Of a stretch of 36,275 nucleotides of DNA, positions 7,858 through 15,958 are shown one piece after another. Every line of letters begins with the position of its first letter. Positions within the stretch are counted from its first letter, which is position 1. The position numbers and the translations under genes were made by a program. The notes beneath the pieces were generated by a model that saw only the letters and a program-made list of their open reading frames with translations, ran no database searches and was not told the origin of the DNA. Origin of the DNA: Halomonas sp. (GTDB lineage: Bacteria; Pseudomonadota; Gammaproteobacteria; Pseudomonadales; Halomonadaceae); assembly GCF_007692655.1 (NCBI RefSeq), contig NZ_REBQ01000219.1:1-36275 (forward strand), written 5' to 3'.

Positions 7858-9453
7858 CTACATGCGAGACGACCTTGGTGGGACTGAAGGTGAAGCGCCC
7901 AGTAAAACCATTAATGGCGCCACCTCATCCGGATCGGCCAACATATTTGCCACGTTGGTAATCTCTTCTGACAGCGGCCGATCCTCCTTAAGAGGTGGCG
8001 CATGCGTTCGCACCCAGGCGCATAGCGTTTTAGAGGCGTGGCTAAGCAGGTGAGCACTTTTCAACTCGGCTCCCTGGACAAGCACTAAGGCTTCAATGGC
8101 TAACACCTGGTAAAGCTGCTCTAAGCTTGTACTGGCCCGTCGTGCGGCGATAGTACCCAGGGGGACAATATCCTGGTTATCGGCGTTCGTAGGAATCGAT
8201 TGAATAGAAGCAGGCATCGCGTGGCTACGAAGCTCAGCAACAAGCGAGGTTGCGCTAACCTGAGCCCCCATAAAGCCACTGTGTAAGCCGGTGTCGAGGG
8301 GCTGCATAAAGGCAGGTAAGCCTTTATTTTTTTGAGGATCCGTAATTCTGGCAATACGCCGCTCGCTATACAGCGCCATTTGGATGAGCGCATTATTGAG
8401 ATGGTCGCTGGCAAAGGCCAACTGCTGGCCAAAAAAGTTACCCCCATGCAAAATAGTGTCGTCATCGACCAACAGCAGCGGGTTGTCGGTGACCGCCTGA
8501 AGCTCAATTCGCACGGTTTGTGCATGCTGCTCAACGACGTCCCAAGCGGCACCCAGTGCTTGAGGCGCGCATCTTAAGGTATAAGCATCTTGGGGTAACG
8601 GCTGATGCTGCTGAATATCGCTGCCCATATCAGGAAGCGATGTAGGGTCTCGCTGCCAGGGAATGAGAGCGCCGCTGCTTTCAGACAGCGACCAAAGCCA
8701 ACGATGCAACTGCTGCTGACCTGGGTGCGGACGCAGCTCACCAATGGCGGGATGAAATGCCTCACGATGGCCTTCCAACAGCTCGGCGTATAGCAATACG
8801 AGTAACGTGCTCAGTTTGACGGCCCGCTGTGCCGCGGTGGCGTTCAAGGCGGCGATACCCGCCGTGGTTGACGTTCCATTAACCAGAGCGATCGCATCTT
8901 TGCCTTGAAGCACTAACGGCTTCCAGCCGAGTTGTCGGTGGGCCTCAGCGCTGTCTATCCAGTGCCCGCCCCTTAGGCTTACTTTTCCTTCACCGCTGAG
9001 CGCCCGCGCCAAATGCGCCAAGGGGGTTAAGTCGCCGCTAGCGCCAACAGTGCCCTGGGACGGCACTAGAGGAATCAAATCAACCTCCAGCCACCCCTGC
9101 AAACGATCGATAAGCACCGGATTAGCCCCCGAGTGGCCACGTACCAAACTGGCCATACGCGCCACCATCATCGCGCGCACGTGACGATGTGACAGTGGCT
9201 CACCCACGCCACTGCATAAGTGATAGACCAAATTTTGCTGCAGGAGCGATGATTGTTTAGGGTCCACATTTGTTGTGGCTAAAGGTCCATACCCCGTCGT
9301 CACGCCATAGATTCGCTGGCGCTGTTCGATGGCATTGCACAAAAAATCGTGGGCTTTTCGCACCGCGTGTTTTTCTGCTTGAGATAGCACTATAGACTGC
9401 CGCCCAAGCGCAATCATTTCGATCTCTTCGAGCGTGCGATGCTCATCGTCCAT
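7858..9453 (-). CDS. Tyrosine ammonia-lyase for PYP chromophore synthesis
   Basis: MIO-dependent aromatic amino acid lyase, inferred to convert L-tyrosine to p-coumaric acid, precursor of the PYP chromophore. The 531-residue product has the catalytic YGVTTGYG loop at 49-56, the MIO-forming Ala-Ser-Gly at 138-140 in GTVGASGDLTPLAH, and NGTSTTAG. The specificity pair in NLVYHLCSGVG is His-Leu (about 78-79), as in Rhodobacter tyrosine lyase, rather than the Ser-His type of histidine lyase or Phe-Leu of phenylalanine lyase. A GTG six bases upstream is in frame, but the ATG at 9453 is better spaced from AGGA. Linkage to pyp and a CoA ligase supports the tyrosine assignment over hutH; no other hut genes are nearby. 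Confidence 0.9.
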   Translation of the reverse strand: MDDEHRTLEEIEMIALGRQSIVLSQAEKHAVRKAHDFLCNAIEQRQRIYGVTTGYGPLATTNVDPKQSSLLQQNLVYHLCSGVGEPLSHRHVRAMMVARMASLVRGHSGANPVLIDRLQGWLEVDLIPLVPSQGTVGASGDLTPLAHLARALSGEGKVSLRGGHWIDSAEAHRQLGWKPLVLQGKDAIALVNGTSTTAGIAALNATAAQRAVKLSTLLVLLYAELLEGHREAFHPAIGELRPHPGQQQLHRWLWSLSESSGALIPWQRDPTSLPDMGSDIQQHQPLPQDAYTLRCAPQALGAAWDVVEQHAQTVRIELQAVTDNPLLLVDDDTILHGGNFFGQQLAFASDHLNNALIQMALYSERRIARITDPQKNKGLPAFMQPLDTGLHSGFMGAQVSATSLVAELRSHAMPASIQSIPTNADNQDIVPLGTIAARRASTSLEQLYQVLAIEALVLVQGAELKSAHLLSHASKTLCAWVRTHAPPLKEDRPLSEEITNVANMLADPDEVAPLMVLLGASPSVPPRSSRM

Positions 9454-9488
9454 AACCACATTTCCTATATAGAGGATTGCTCTGGAGA

Positions 9489-9566
9489 GCTAACTGTTAA
9501 GGGCTAACTTTTAAGGGCTAGTTTCTAAGGACTAGCTTCTAAGGGCTAGCTTCTAAGGGCTACCAG
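9489..9566 (-). repeat. 14-base tandem repeat between the CoA ligase and tyrosine lyase genes
   Basis: Five full copies of a 14-base unit, on the plus strand GCTAACTGTTAAGG, GCTAACTTTTAAGG, GCTAGTTTCTAAGG, ACTAGCTTCTAAGG and GCTAGCTTCTAAGG, then a partial GCTACCAG that contains the ligase stop codon. On the transcribed strand each unit begins with TAG, so the array follows the stop as repeated TAG triplets in changing frames. GCTAGC/CTAGC elements can pair to form short hairpins. A related degenerate array lies at 16972-17022. Confidence 0.85.
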
Positions 9567-10690
9567 TCAGTCAGCTTGCCTATTGTGTTAGTGGGCAGGG
9601 CGTCGCCGTAGGTAATCCTGATGGGGCGCTCAGCGGCAGGCCACGAAGCGATCGCCTGCGCGATGGCGTTGGCGGTTTCATGCTCACTGCTCTCAGGCAC
9701 AACGAAGGCTTTCAAACGCAGCTGAGTGGCCGAGCCTGTGGTGCGAATTGCACAGTCAGCCACGCTCGCCAACGCCCGTAGCTGTTGGGCCACATGCTGC
9801 GGGCTCACGTTAACTCCACCAATGACCACAACATCGTCATGACGCCCTTCGAGGGTAAAGGTGCTTTCGTCATGCCAGCACGTATTATCCGACAGCGGCG
9901 TAGCAACGTGGCTATCAACACGTTGAATATGCTGAGCATCAAAGCGTTGCCAGTGCGCTAACAACCGATAAGGCTCGTTCTCGCGCCATCGGGTAGCCAC
10001 CCCGCCGGTTTCAGTACTGCCATAGATATCCAGCAACCCCGTTAAACCGCGTTCAGTCACAGTCTCCCAGGTAGCGGCGGATAGCGGCGCCGTAGAAGAC
10101 ACCCCGAGCATATTCGCTGGCCAAGTAGTGCGCGAACGCGCCAAATACTCCCAGCGAGGTGGCACCGTTACTAACAAATCACCTGACGACAGAGTAGGCA
10201 ACGCCATGCTATCCGCGGCAATCCGTGGAACACCCAGTACACCAGGCAACGCTATTCCCAGCATAAAGCCGTACAGATGATGCAGCGGTAACCAGCTAAT
10301 CACTCGACTAATTGGCACACGCGCCGAAAATCGCCGCGCCAAGGCAACTGCTTCCGCTTCGATATCTTCCCAGCGATGTAAATGTGCGACAGGAGATCCG
10401 GTACTACCAGAGGTACGAAGCGTTAACCCCGAGGTAGTGTTCACGGCTTGTGCCACGATTGCCGCCCAATCATCGAAATGTCGAGTCATTAAGAGACGGT
10501 CTTCGACGCCGGTCTCATGCAAACAAAAAAATTCGTTGGTACAGGCAGCAAGGTGCAATCTTTCGAGGGAGTCGATGGTGGGTAGATATTGCCAATCCGG
10601 CACAGGGGTTTGACGGTAGGCTGCCAGTTCGGCGCTTAGCAATGATTGCAGGACCGTTTTGCAATCGGCTGCGCTTAACCACTGGGGCAT
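9560..10690 (-). CDS. p-Coumarate:CoA ligase for PYP chromophore (compact ANL-family enzyme)
   Basis: Adenylate-forming enzyme inferred to activate p-coumaric acid as its CoA thioester for attachment to PYP. At 376 residues it is much shorter than plant 4-coumarate:CoA ligases (over 500). Visible core motifs are TSGSTGSP (93-100, the AMP/phosphate loop), DIYGSTETGG (221-230), GRHDD (282-286, the hinge) and the C-terminal IGK (K372). The lysine that usually follows Gly-x-Pro in the phosphate loop is replaced by Val. The first in-frame start is a GTG at 10723, but AAGGA seven bases before the ATG at 10690 marks the likely start. It lies between pyp and the tyrosine lyase. Without that context it would only be called an AMP-binding enzyme. 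Confidence 0.88.
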   Translation of the reverse strand: MPQWLSAADCKTVLQSLLSAELAAYRQTPVPDWQYLPTIDSLERLHLAACTNEFFCLHETGVEDRLLMTRHFDDWAAIVAQAVNTTSGLTLRTSGSTGSPVAHLHRWEDIEAEAVALARRFSARVPISRVISWLPLHHLYGFMLGIALPGVLGVPRIAADSMALPTLSSGDLLVTVPPRWEYLARSRTTWPANMLGVSSTAPLSAATWETVTERGLTGLLDIYGSTETGGVATRWRENEPYRLLAHWQRFDAQHIQRVDSHVATPLSDNTCWHDESTFTLEGRHDDVVVIGGVNVSPQHVAQQLRALASVADCAIRTTGSATQLRLKAFVVPESSEHETANAIAQAIASWPAAERPIRITYGDALPTNTIGKLTDW

Positions 10691-10732
10691 CTGATGATCC
10701 TTAATGACACCAAAATATCGCACGATTTAGGT

Positions 10733-10764
10733 AAAAAGCCGCTTACTCATGCTATCAGTTAAGC
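10733..10764 (-). terminator. Possible weak terminator or attenuator after pyp
   Basis: On the minus strand a GCTTAAC/GTAAGC imperfect stem (one bulge) is followed by GGC and five T residues, between the pyp stop and the ligase start. It could reduce readthrough so that PYP is made in excess of its chromophore enzymes. The stem is short, so this is tentative. Confidence 0.35.
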
Positions 10765-10782
10765 AAGCAGCTCTTATATCGA

Positions 10783-11166
10783 TTATAAGCGCTTAACAAA
10801 AATCCAGTAGGCATCTCCAGAGAGCGCTTTTTTCATATGCACTTTTACTTTGGTGGGCGTCATCTGGTAGTCAAATACGTATTCAAACATAGTGTTCAGG
10901 TCACCGTTTTTAACACCTTCTTTAAAACGGCCCTGAAACTCTTTGCTTTGCGTGCAGGGTGCTACTTGAGTGAAGAAGTTTTTGCCAATAACGCTTTTAG
11001 GGTCACGGCCTGTAATGCCGCCTTCTGCTGCGTTGTATTGGGTAATTTTACCGTTGGCATCGAGTTGAATAGCCCCAAAAGCTAACTCATCGAGCTTTTT
11101 ATCATCCATGTTTGCCAGCGAATTCTCGATGTCATCGCCACCAAAACGAACTGTTTCCATTCCCAT
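10783..11166 (-). CDS. pyp: Photoactive yellow protein
   Basis: Cytosolic PAS-fold blue-light receptor that binds p-coumaric acid as a thioester. The 127-residue product aligns along its whole length, with a two-residue N-terminal extension, to Halorhodospira halophila PYP as I remember it. All key residues are present: Cys71 (chromophore, in VAPCT), Tyr44 and Glu48 (hydrogen bonds to the phenolate, in QYNAAEG), Thr52, Arg54 and Met102 (in [15 protein letters not shown]). AGGAG lies eight bases before the ATG at 11166, favouring it over the ATG two codons later. The downstream CoA ligase and tyrosine lyase supply the chromophore. A promoter with overlapping dyads lies upstream. Confidence 0.98.
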   Translation of the reverse strand: MGMETVRFGGDDIENSLANMDDKKLDELAFGAIQLDANGKITQYNAAEGGITGRDPKSVIGKNFFTQVAPCTQSKEFQGRFKEGVKNGDLNTMFEYVFDYQMTPTKVKVHMKKALSGDAYWIFVKRL

Positions 11167-11235
11167 CAGTGCATCTCCTGATTATCAATTTTAATTTTTG
11201 TAGCTACCGAAATGTTCTACAGGAACGATACAAGT

Positions 11236-11264
11236 ATTGTACTAGAACTATAGGCACTGCTCAA
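11236..11264 (-). promoter_or_regulatory. Predicted pyp promoter with a dyad over the -10 box
   Basis: On the minus strand TTGAGC (11264-11259) and TACAAT (11241-11236) are separated by 17 bases, a good sigma70-type match. The perfect palindrome TACAAGTATTGTA (11229-11241) covers the -10 box and probable start site, as expected for a repressor site. The leader to the pyp ATG would be about 60 bases. Confidence 0.55.
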
Positions 11265-11271
11265 AATTAGC

Positions 11272-11310
11272 AGTATTAAAAAACCAGTACAACCGTTTAA
11301 TACTATTGTA
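11272..11310. promoter_or_regulatory. Nested inverted repeats upstream of the pyp promoter
   Basis: AGTATTAAA (11272-11280) and TTTAATACT (11295-11303) form a perfect 9-base inverted repeat with a 14-base gap. Interlaced with it, GTACAA (11286-11291) and TTGTAC (11305-11310) form a second one. They sit just upstream of the predicted -35 box, where an activator or second operator would bind. TACAA/TTGTA arms recur in the dyad over the -10 box. Confidence 0.5.
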
Positions 11311-11360
11311 CGAGCTCAATTTTAGGATTGCTGCTGTGGGGCAAGTACTGTCCCCAGTGC

Positions 11361-11855
11361 TTAGAACAGTACCTCCACCTTACTTACCTGCAAACAGAAA
11401 GGCCCCGCGGTACGGTCAGCGATTAAGAAACCGACTTGGTGGATATTGCTTGGCACGATGGGAGGGGCATCGCTGAGCAGCGTTCCACGGCGCACCGCTT
11501 CAAAAACATGCCAAGGAAAATGCAGTGTTTCCCAGTTATCTTGAGATGGCGTAAATTTCACCCGATAGGCGGAAGCATCATTCAGGGAGGTGCTTTTGAG
11601 GCGCAGCTGATAGGTGCGTCCATCCCCTAGGACAGTCAGTGCTATACCCTTAGCATCCGCAATCGTCGGTTCAAAGCCATCAGGCTCGCGTCGAACCGAG
11701 GCAAAGCCGCCGCCGTTTTCCAGCGATACCTCACCATGAAAGCGCCCTTCACCATCGGCAACGCTGAACGTACTTTGGGAAATTCCCCCCATGACACCGT
11801 CGTCTACCGCAAACCAGCGGTTTTGCTCATCTGGGTTATCAAATATAAGCGCCAT
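11361..11855 (-). CDS. CIA30-family protein
   Basis: A 164-residue protein of the CIA30 family, named for a mitochondrial complex I assembly factor and resembling a carbohydrate-binding beta-sandwich. The opening FDNPDEQNRWFAVDDGVMGGIS is typical of the family, as are GGGFASVR near residue 50 and the C-terminal IGFLIADRT-like strand. It has no signal peptide or membrane segment. The function of bacterial members is not established. AAGGAG lies eight bases before the ATG. It is upstream of pyp on the same strand with a 194-base gap holding the pyp promoter, so it is probably a separate unit. Confidence 0.8.
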   Translation of the reverse strand: MALIFDNPDEQNRWFAVDDGVMGGISQSTFSVADGEGRFHGEVSLENGGGFASVRREPDGFEPTIADAKGIALTVLGDGRTYQLRLKSTSLNDASAYRVKFTPSQDNWETLHFPWHVFEAVRRGTLLSDAPPIVPSNIHQVGFLIADRTAGPFCLQVSKVEVLF

Positions 11856-11884
11856 GCTTACTGCTCCTTGCTATTGGCATCAAT

Positions 11885-11918
11885 AAAAAAGCCTCTGAGC
11901 GGTGAGGCGCAGAGGCTT
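11885..11918 (-). terminator. Rho-independent terminator of the ethanolamine permease gene
   Basis: On the minus strand AAGCCTCTG pairs with CAGAGGCTT around a 12-base loop and is followed by a T run. It lies 38 bases after the permease stop and before the CIA30 start, separating the two transcripts. Confidence 0.85.
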
Positions 11919-11955
11919 CAAAGATATCGTTAGCCTAGGTGATGAGTGGCTTAAA

Positions 11956-13395
11956 TTACAGCTTAGACGCCGCTGCAGGGGTCACTAAGTCAGTGTCATC
12001 TAGTTCTTCCGGTGCAGTGACTACCAGCGCAAACTCCTCTTCGGCAGTTTTCGCCACCAGATGGTTTTTGCTATAGAAAAAGTAGTAGGCCGCACCGGCA
12101 ATAAATAGCACGATGGTGTAGTTAAACGCACGGGGATCAAACGCGTATACGCCAGTCATCGCCACCAGTGCCAACACCAGCGCAATGGATGACGTCACGA
12201 TGCCGCCTGGCGTTCTATAGGGGCGGGGCAAATCAGGCTGCTTCAAGCGCAGTAGAATGTGGCTTAGCGACATCAACGCATAGGAGATCGTTGCACCTAC
12301 CACCGCCATCCCCAACATCAGGTCGCCTTCACCGCTTAGCGAGACCAGGAAACCAAACACACCGGGCACAATCAACGCCAGATAAGGCACCTTACGCCCA
12401 CTGGTTAGCGATAGCTGCTTGGGGAGATAACCCGCTCGAGAAAGTGCAAACACCAGTCGACTATAGCCATAAATAATCGAGAAAAACGACGCAATCAGAC
12501 CGGCCAAACCCAACACGTTGACCAGCGTCGCCAATGCGGGGTTGCCCGTGGCATTCAGCGCATCGACGAGGGGCACGCCGCTTTGACCAATCATCTCTGC
12601 CCCTGCTGCCCCAGCCAGCAGTACCACCACCAGTAGTGCGGTGAAAAGTAGGAACAGCATCGCGGCGATAATGCCTTTAGGCATGTCCCGCGCCGGGTCT
12701 TTGGCCTCCTCTGCGGCTAATGGCACGCCTTCTACCGCTAAGAACAGCCACATGCCAAAGGGTAACGCCGCCCAAATACCGTACCAGCCAAACGGCATAA
12801 AGGTACTGGCACCCGCCGCATCAGTAGGCGCAATATCGAACAGGTTCGCGGAATCAAAACTGCCGATCAGCGCCACGGCGGTGGCAATAATCGCAAATAC
12901 CGCCAGGCCGCTAATCACCATCATGACTTTGAGCGCTTCTCCCACCCCCGCGAGGTGGATACCAATAAACACCGCGTAGAAAATCAGGTAAACCAGCGGG
13001 CCATTAATCCCCAGCAGGGACTCCACTGCTGCGCCAATGAAAATCACAATCGCCGCTGGCGCAAGCGCGTACTCAATCAATACCGCCAGCCCCGTTAGGT
13101 AACCGCCAGTAGGCCCCATGGCTTGACGAGCAAAGCTGTAGCCGCCACCTGCAGCAGGAATCGCCGCGGACATTTCCGCCAGCGATAGCACCAGCGCCAA
13201 ATACATTAACGCCATCAAGCAGGCAGCAATCGCAAAGCCGCCCCATCCCGCTTCGGCGATACCAAAGTTCCACCCGGCGAAGTCACCGGAAATTACATAG
13301 GAAACCCCAAGCCCCGCCAGTAACATCCAGCCAGCAGTGCCTTTGCGCAGCTGGCGTTTGGCCAGATACGCTTGATCTACAGATGGTTGAGTCAT
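11956..13395 (-). CDS. eat: Ethanolamine permease (APC superfamily)
   Basis: Inner-membrane amino acid/polyamine/organocation transporter predicted to import ethanolamine. The 479-residue product has about twelve hydrophobic segments. Its N-terminal part, with GVSYVISGDFAGWNFGIAEAGWGGF, is characteristic of ethanolamine permeases, and AAGGGYSFARQAMGPTGGY is a family loop. AGGG lies seven bases before the ATG. It follows eutC by 155 bases on the same strand. That neighbourhood makes ethanolamine much more likely than an amino acid substrate. Confidence 0.9.
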   Translation of the reverse strand: MTQPSVDQAYLAKRQLRKGTAGWMLLAGLGVSYVISGDFAGWNFGIAEAGWGGFAIAACLMALMYLALVLSLAEMSAAIPAAGGGYSFARQAMGPTGGYLTGLAVLIEYALAPAAIVIFIGAAVESLLGINGPLVYLIFYAVFIGIHLAGVGEALKVMMVISGLAVFAIIATAVALIGSFDSANLFDIAPTDAAGASTFMPFGWYGIWAALPFGMWLFLAVEGVPLAAEEAKDPARDMPKGIIAAMLFLLFTALLVVVLLAGAAGAEMIGQSGVPLVDALNATGNPALATLVNVLGLAGLIASFFSIIYGYSRLVFALSRAGYLPKQLSLTSGRKVPYLALIVPGVFGFLVSLSGEGDLMLGMAVVGATISYALMSLSHILLRLKQPDLPRPYRTPGGIVTSSIALVLALVAMTGVYAFDPRAFNYTIVLFIAGAAYYFFYSKNHLVAKTAEEEFALVVTAPEELDDTDLVTPAAASKL

Positions 13396-13550
13396 CGTTT
13401 TGCCCTTTTAAGTGTGGAACGAAACAGCTGTCAGCGGCGTACTGCTGGTTTCCAACGTTGTTCCATTTTTTTGTGTGTTCGTTGTTGTGTGATCGTTATT
13501 ATGAAATAGCTAATATAAGCCAGTCATGCGGCAGTTTTTTTTGCAACGCG

Positions 13551-14390
13551 CTAATCGGCGACCAGAAAATTTCGCGTCGAACCTATTGCACCCGACTCCC
13601 CCTCCAGCACGTCATCTTCACTGCGGTCTTTTAACTTCACGCCTGACAACTTGAGCTGACGGGCTTCTTTTAGTAGTAAAAAGAAGCGCCGAGCCGCCTC
13701 CTCCACCTGCAAGCCTGCCGGGCGCACGTTGGAAATACAGTTGCGGCGGTCATCCTTGAGCCCTGGCTCTGGTGCCCAGGTCATGTACAGCCCAAGGCTA
13801 TCCGGCGAACTCAGCCCAGGCCGCTCGCCAATCATCACCAGCACGGCATCGGCATTTAGCAGCGCACCAATTTCATCGCCTATGGCTACCCGCCCCTGCT
13901 CAACAATCGTGAGTGGCGCCAGCTCCCAGTCGGTAGCGTCGTTTGCTAACGTTTGATAGAGCACACTGAGAAAGGGCGCACTATTTTGCTGCACGGCCAG
14001 TGCCGAAAGCCCATCCACCACCACCACAGCAAGGTCATAGCGCTGTTGGGAAGCGGCGGCTTGCTGCAATTGCTCGCGACTCTTATCGTTAAGGCGGCGG
14101 CCATAGTCAGGCCGCTGCAGATAAGTAGCACGATCCTGGGCATGGCTATGTAAGGGAAGCGGTGGATCAGACAATCCAAGGGCTTGGGTTAGCTCGCTCG
14201 CCAGTGATTCCACATCCAGCGGGCAATGAACCGCATCCTGCGCCTGGGCATGAGCCAGTTGAAACGCCAGCAGCTTACTGGTGGGTAGACTTACCCCAGC
14301 GCGTCCCAGGCCAATCCGTGCGTCGGTAAAAGCACTCAATCGCTCCCAGGGGTTCTCCACTACGATTGGCGATGAGGGTTTATGCACCAT
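13551..14390 (-). CDS. eutC: Ethanolamine ammonia-lyase small subunit
   Basis: Small subunit of the adenosylcobalamin-dependent lyase that splits ethanolamine into acetaldehyde and ammonia. The 279-residue product contains family segments ARIGLGRAGVSLPT near the N-terminus, RPDYGRRL, VVVDGLSALAVQ, GERPGLSSPDSLGLYMTWAP and NCISNVRPAGL. An open frame extends 117 bases upstream, but AAGGAG seven bases before the ATG at 14390 defines the start. That start overlaps the eutB 3' end by 11 bases. Confidence 0.95.
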   Translation of the reverse strand: MVHKPSSPIVVENPWERLSAFTDARIGLGRAGVSLPTSKLLAFQLAHAQAQDAVHCPLDVESLASELTQALGLSDPPLPLHSHAQDRATYLQRPDYGRRLNDKSREQLQQAAASQQRYDLAVVVVDGLSALAVQQNSAPFLSVLYQTLANDATDWELAPLTIVEQGRVAIGDEIGALLNADAVLVMIGERPGLSSPDSLGLYMTWAPEPGLKDDRRNCISNVRPAGLQVEEAARRFFLLLKEARQLKLSGVKLKDRSEDDVLEGESGAIGSTRNFLVAD

Positions 14391-15795
14391 GACGTGGCTC
14401 CTTAGGCAGATGGCGTAGGCTATTGGCAAAGGCGGCAGGTAGCTGGTCGTTAAGCCGGTGCGTGCTGATGTCCTGAAAAATCTGCATGTCTGCCAGCCAG
14501 CGCTCAAACTCTGGCGCTGCCTTTAGGCCCAGCACCCGCCGTGCATAGAGCGCGTCGTGAAAGGAGGTGGTCTGGTAATTGAGCATGATGTCATCAGAGC
14601 CCGGGATCCCCATGATGAAGTTACAGCCTGCTACACCCAGCAGCGTGAGCAGGTTATCCATATCGTTTTGGTCGGCCTCGGCGTGGTTGGTGTAGCAAAC
14701 ATCACAGCCCATGGGCACACCCAGCAACTTGCCGCAGAAGTGATCCTCTAGCCCGGCACGGGTGATCTCTTTACCGTCGAACAAATACTCGGGACCGATA
14801 AACCCCACCACGGTATTCACCAGCAGTGGATTAAACTTGCGCGCCACCGCGTAGGCGCGGGCTTCGCAGGTTTGTTGGTCCAATCCATGGTGGGCATCGG
14901 CCGAAAGCGAGCTGCCCTGTCCGGTTTCGAAATACATCACGTTGCGACCTACCGTGCCACGATTGAGCGACTGCGCTGCCGCCTCAGCTTCAGCCAAGGT
15001 GCTTAAGTCAAAACCAAAGCTGCGGTTGGTGGCTTCGGTGCCGCCGATCGACTGGAACACCAAATCCACCGGGGCGCCCTGCTCAATGGCTTCCAGGGTA
15101 TTCGTCACGTGGGTGAGTACGCAGGACTGGGTGGGGATCTGATACTTCTGAATGACCTCATCCATCAGGCGCATCAGCTTGACGCTTTGGGCAACATTAT
15201 CGGTGGCAGGGTTAATACCGATCACCGCGTCGCCGCTGCCATACAGCAGCCCATCGAGAATACTGGCTGCAATGCCGGTGACATCGTCGGTAGGATGATT
15301 GGGTTGAAGCCTGGTAGAGAGCCGCCCAGGCAGGCCAATGGTATTGCGAAACGCGGTCGTCACTTGGCATTTCTTCGCCACCAGTATCAAATCCTGATTG
15401 CGCATCAGCTTGCTTACCGCGGCGGCCATTTCGGGGGTAATGCCCGCCCGCACGCTGGTCAGCACCTCGCTGGTGGCATGATCGGACAGCAACCAGTTGC
15501 GAAAATCCCCCACTGTGAGATGGCGAATAGGGGCAAAGGCGTCGGCATTATGGTCATCCATAATCAGCCGGGTGATCTCATCCTTTTCGTAGGGAATCAG
15601 CGCTTCATTTAAAAAGGTGGTAAGTGGCAGTTCGGCCAACACCATTTGGGCGACCACCCGCTCTTCGGCGGTCTCAGCCATGACTCCAGCCAAACGATCA
15701 CCGGAGCGTGGCGGCGTGGCTTTGGCCATCAGTTCCGCCAGGCTTGCGAAGCGGTAGCTGCGACTCCCCACCGTAGTGTGATAGGTCTGCGCCAT
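14380..15795 (-). CDS. eutB: Ethanolamine ammonia-lyase large subunit
   Basis: Catalytic large subunit of B12-dependent ethanolamine ammonia-lyase. The 471-residue product is close to the usual 450-470. Conserved stretches include YEKDEITRLIMDDHN near residue 70, PGRLSTRLQPNHPTDD, GLLYGSGDAVIGINPATDN, YFETGQGSSLSADAHHG and GVPMGCDVCYTNHAEADQND. AAGGA lies seven bases before the ATG. It is the first gene of the eutB-eutC-permease run and is divergent from the AraC-type regulator. No carboxysome-like shell, eutE or eutD genes are present, so this is the short, microcompartment-free form of the pathway. Confidence 0.97.
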   Translation of the reverse strand: MAQTYHTTVGSRSYRFASLAELMAKATPPRSGDRLAGVMAETAEERVVAQMVLAELPLTTFLNEALIPYEKDEITRLIMDDHNADAFAPIRHLTVGDFRNWLLSDHATSEVLTSVRAGITPEMAAAVSKLMRNQDLILVAKKCQVTTAFRNTIGLPGRLSTRLQPNHPTDDVTGIAASILDGLLYGSGDAVIGINPATDNVAQSVKLMRLMDEVIQKYQIPTQSCVLTHVTNTLEAIEQGAPVDLVFQSIGGTEATNRSFGFDLSTLAEAEAAAQSLNRGTVGRNVMYFETGQGSSLSADAHHGLDQQTCEARAYAVARKFNPLLVNTVVGFIGPEYLFDGKEITRAGLEDHFCGKLLGVPMGCDVCYTNHAEADQNDMDNLLTLLGVAGCNFIMGIPGSDDIMLNYQTTSFHDALYARRVLGLKAAPEFERWLADMQIFQDISTHRLNDQLPAAFANSLRHLPKEPRHGA

Positions 15796-15958
15796 GAGAC
15801 ATTCCTTTTTGTAATTCGGCTGCGTTTTACTCGCACGGTAACAACATTGAGGTATAAAACTTGCTTGTTACTACCATAACGCTATCAATAGATAGGCAGT
15901 ATCGAGTTTTGGCAAACCGGTCAAAATTTCATCAACCTAAACAAATACAATATGTTAA

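Noticed and set aside
7610..8053. Plus-strand open frame spanning the aceK/tyrosine lyase junction
   Set aside because: It lies antisense to two well-supported genes and has no recognisable protein motif.
7858..9453. Histidine ammonia-lyase (hutH)
   Set aside because: The selectivity pair is His-Leu rather than Ser-His, and the neighbours are pyp and a CoA ligase with no hut genes.
9489..9566. CRISPR-like array
   Set aside because: The units are 14 bases, directly adjacent and without spacers; this is a tandem repeat.
13400..13470. Inverted GGAAC/GTTCC elements upstream of the ethanolamine permease
   Set aside because: Arms are short, far apart and ambiguous; not enough to call a site.
13505..13545. 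Terminator after eutC (T run near 13536)
   Set aside because: The T run is on the plus strand, while eutC is on the minus strand, and the stem before it is very weak.
15109..15612. Plus-strand 167-codon open frame inside eutB
   Set aside because: Antisense shadow of a highly conserved gene; no motifs.
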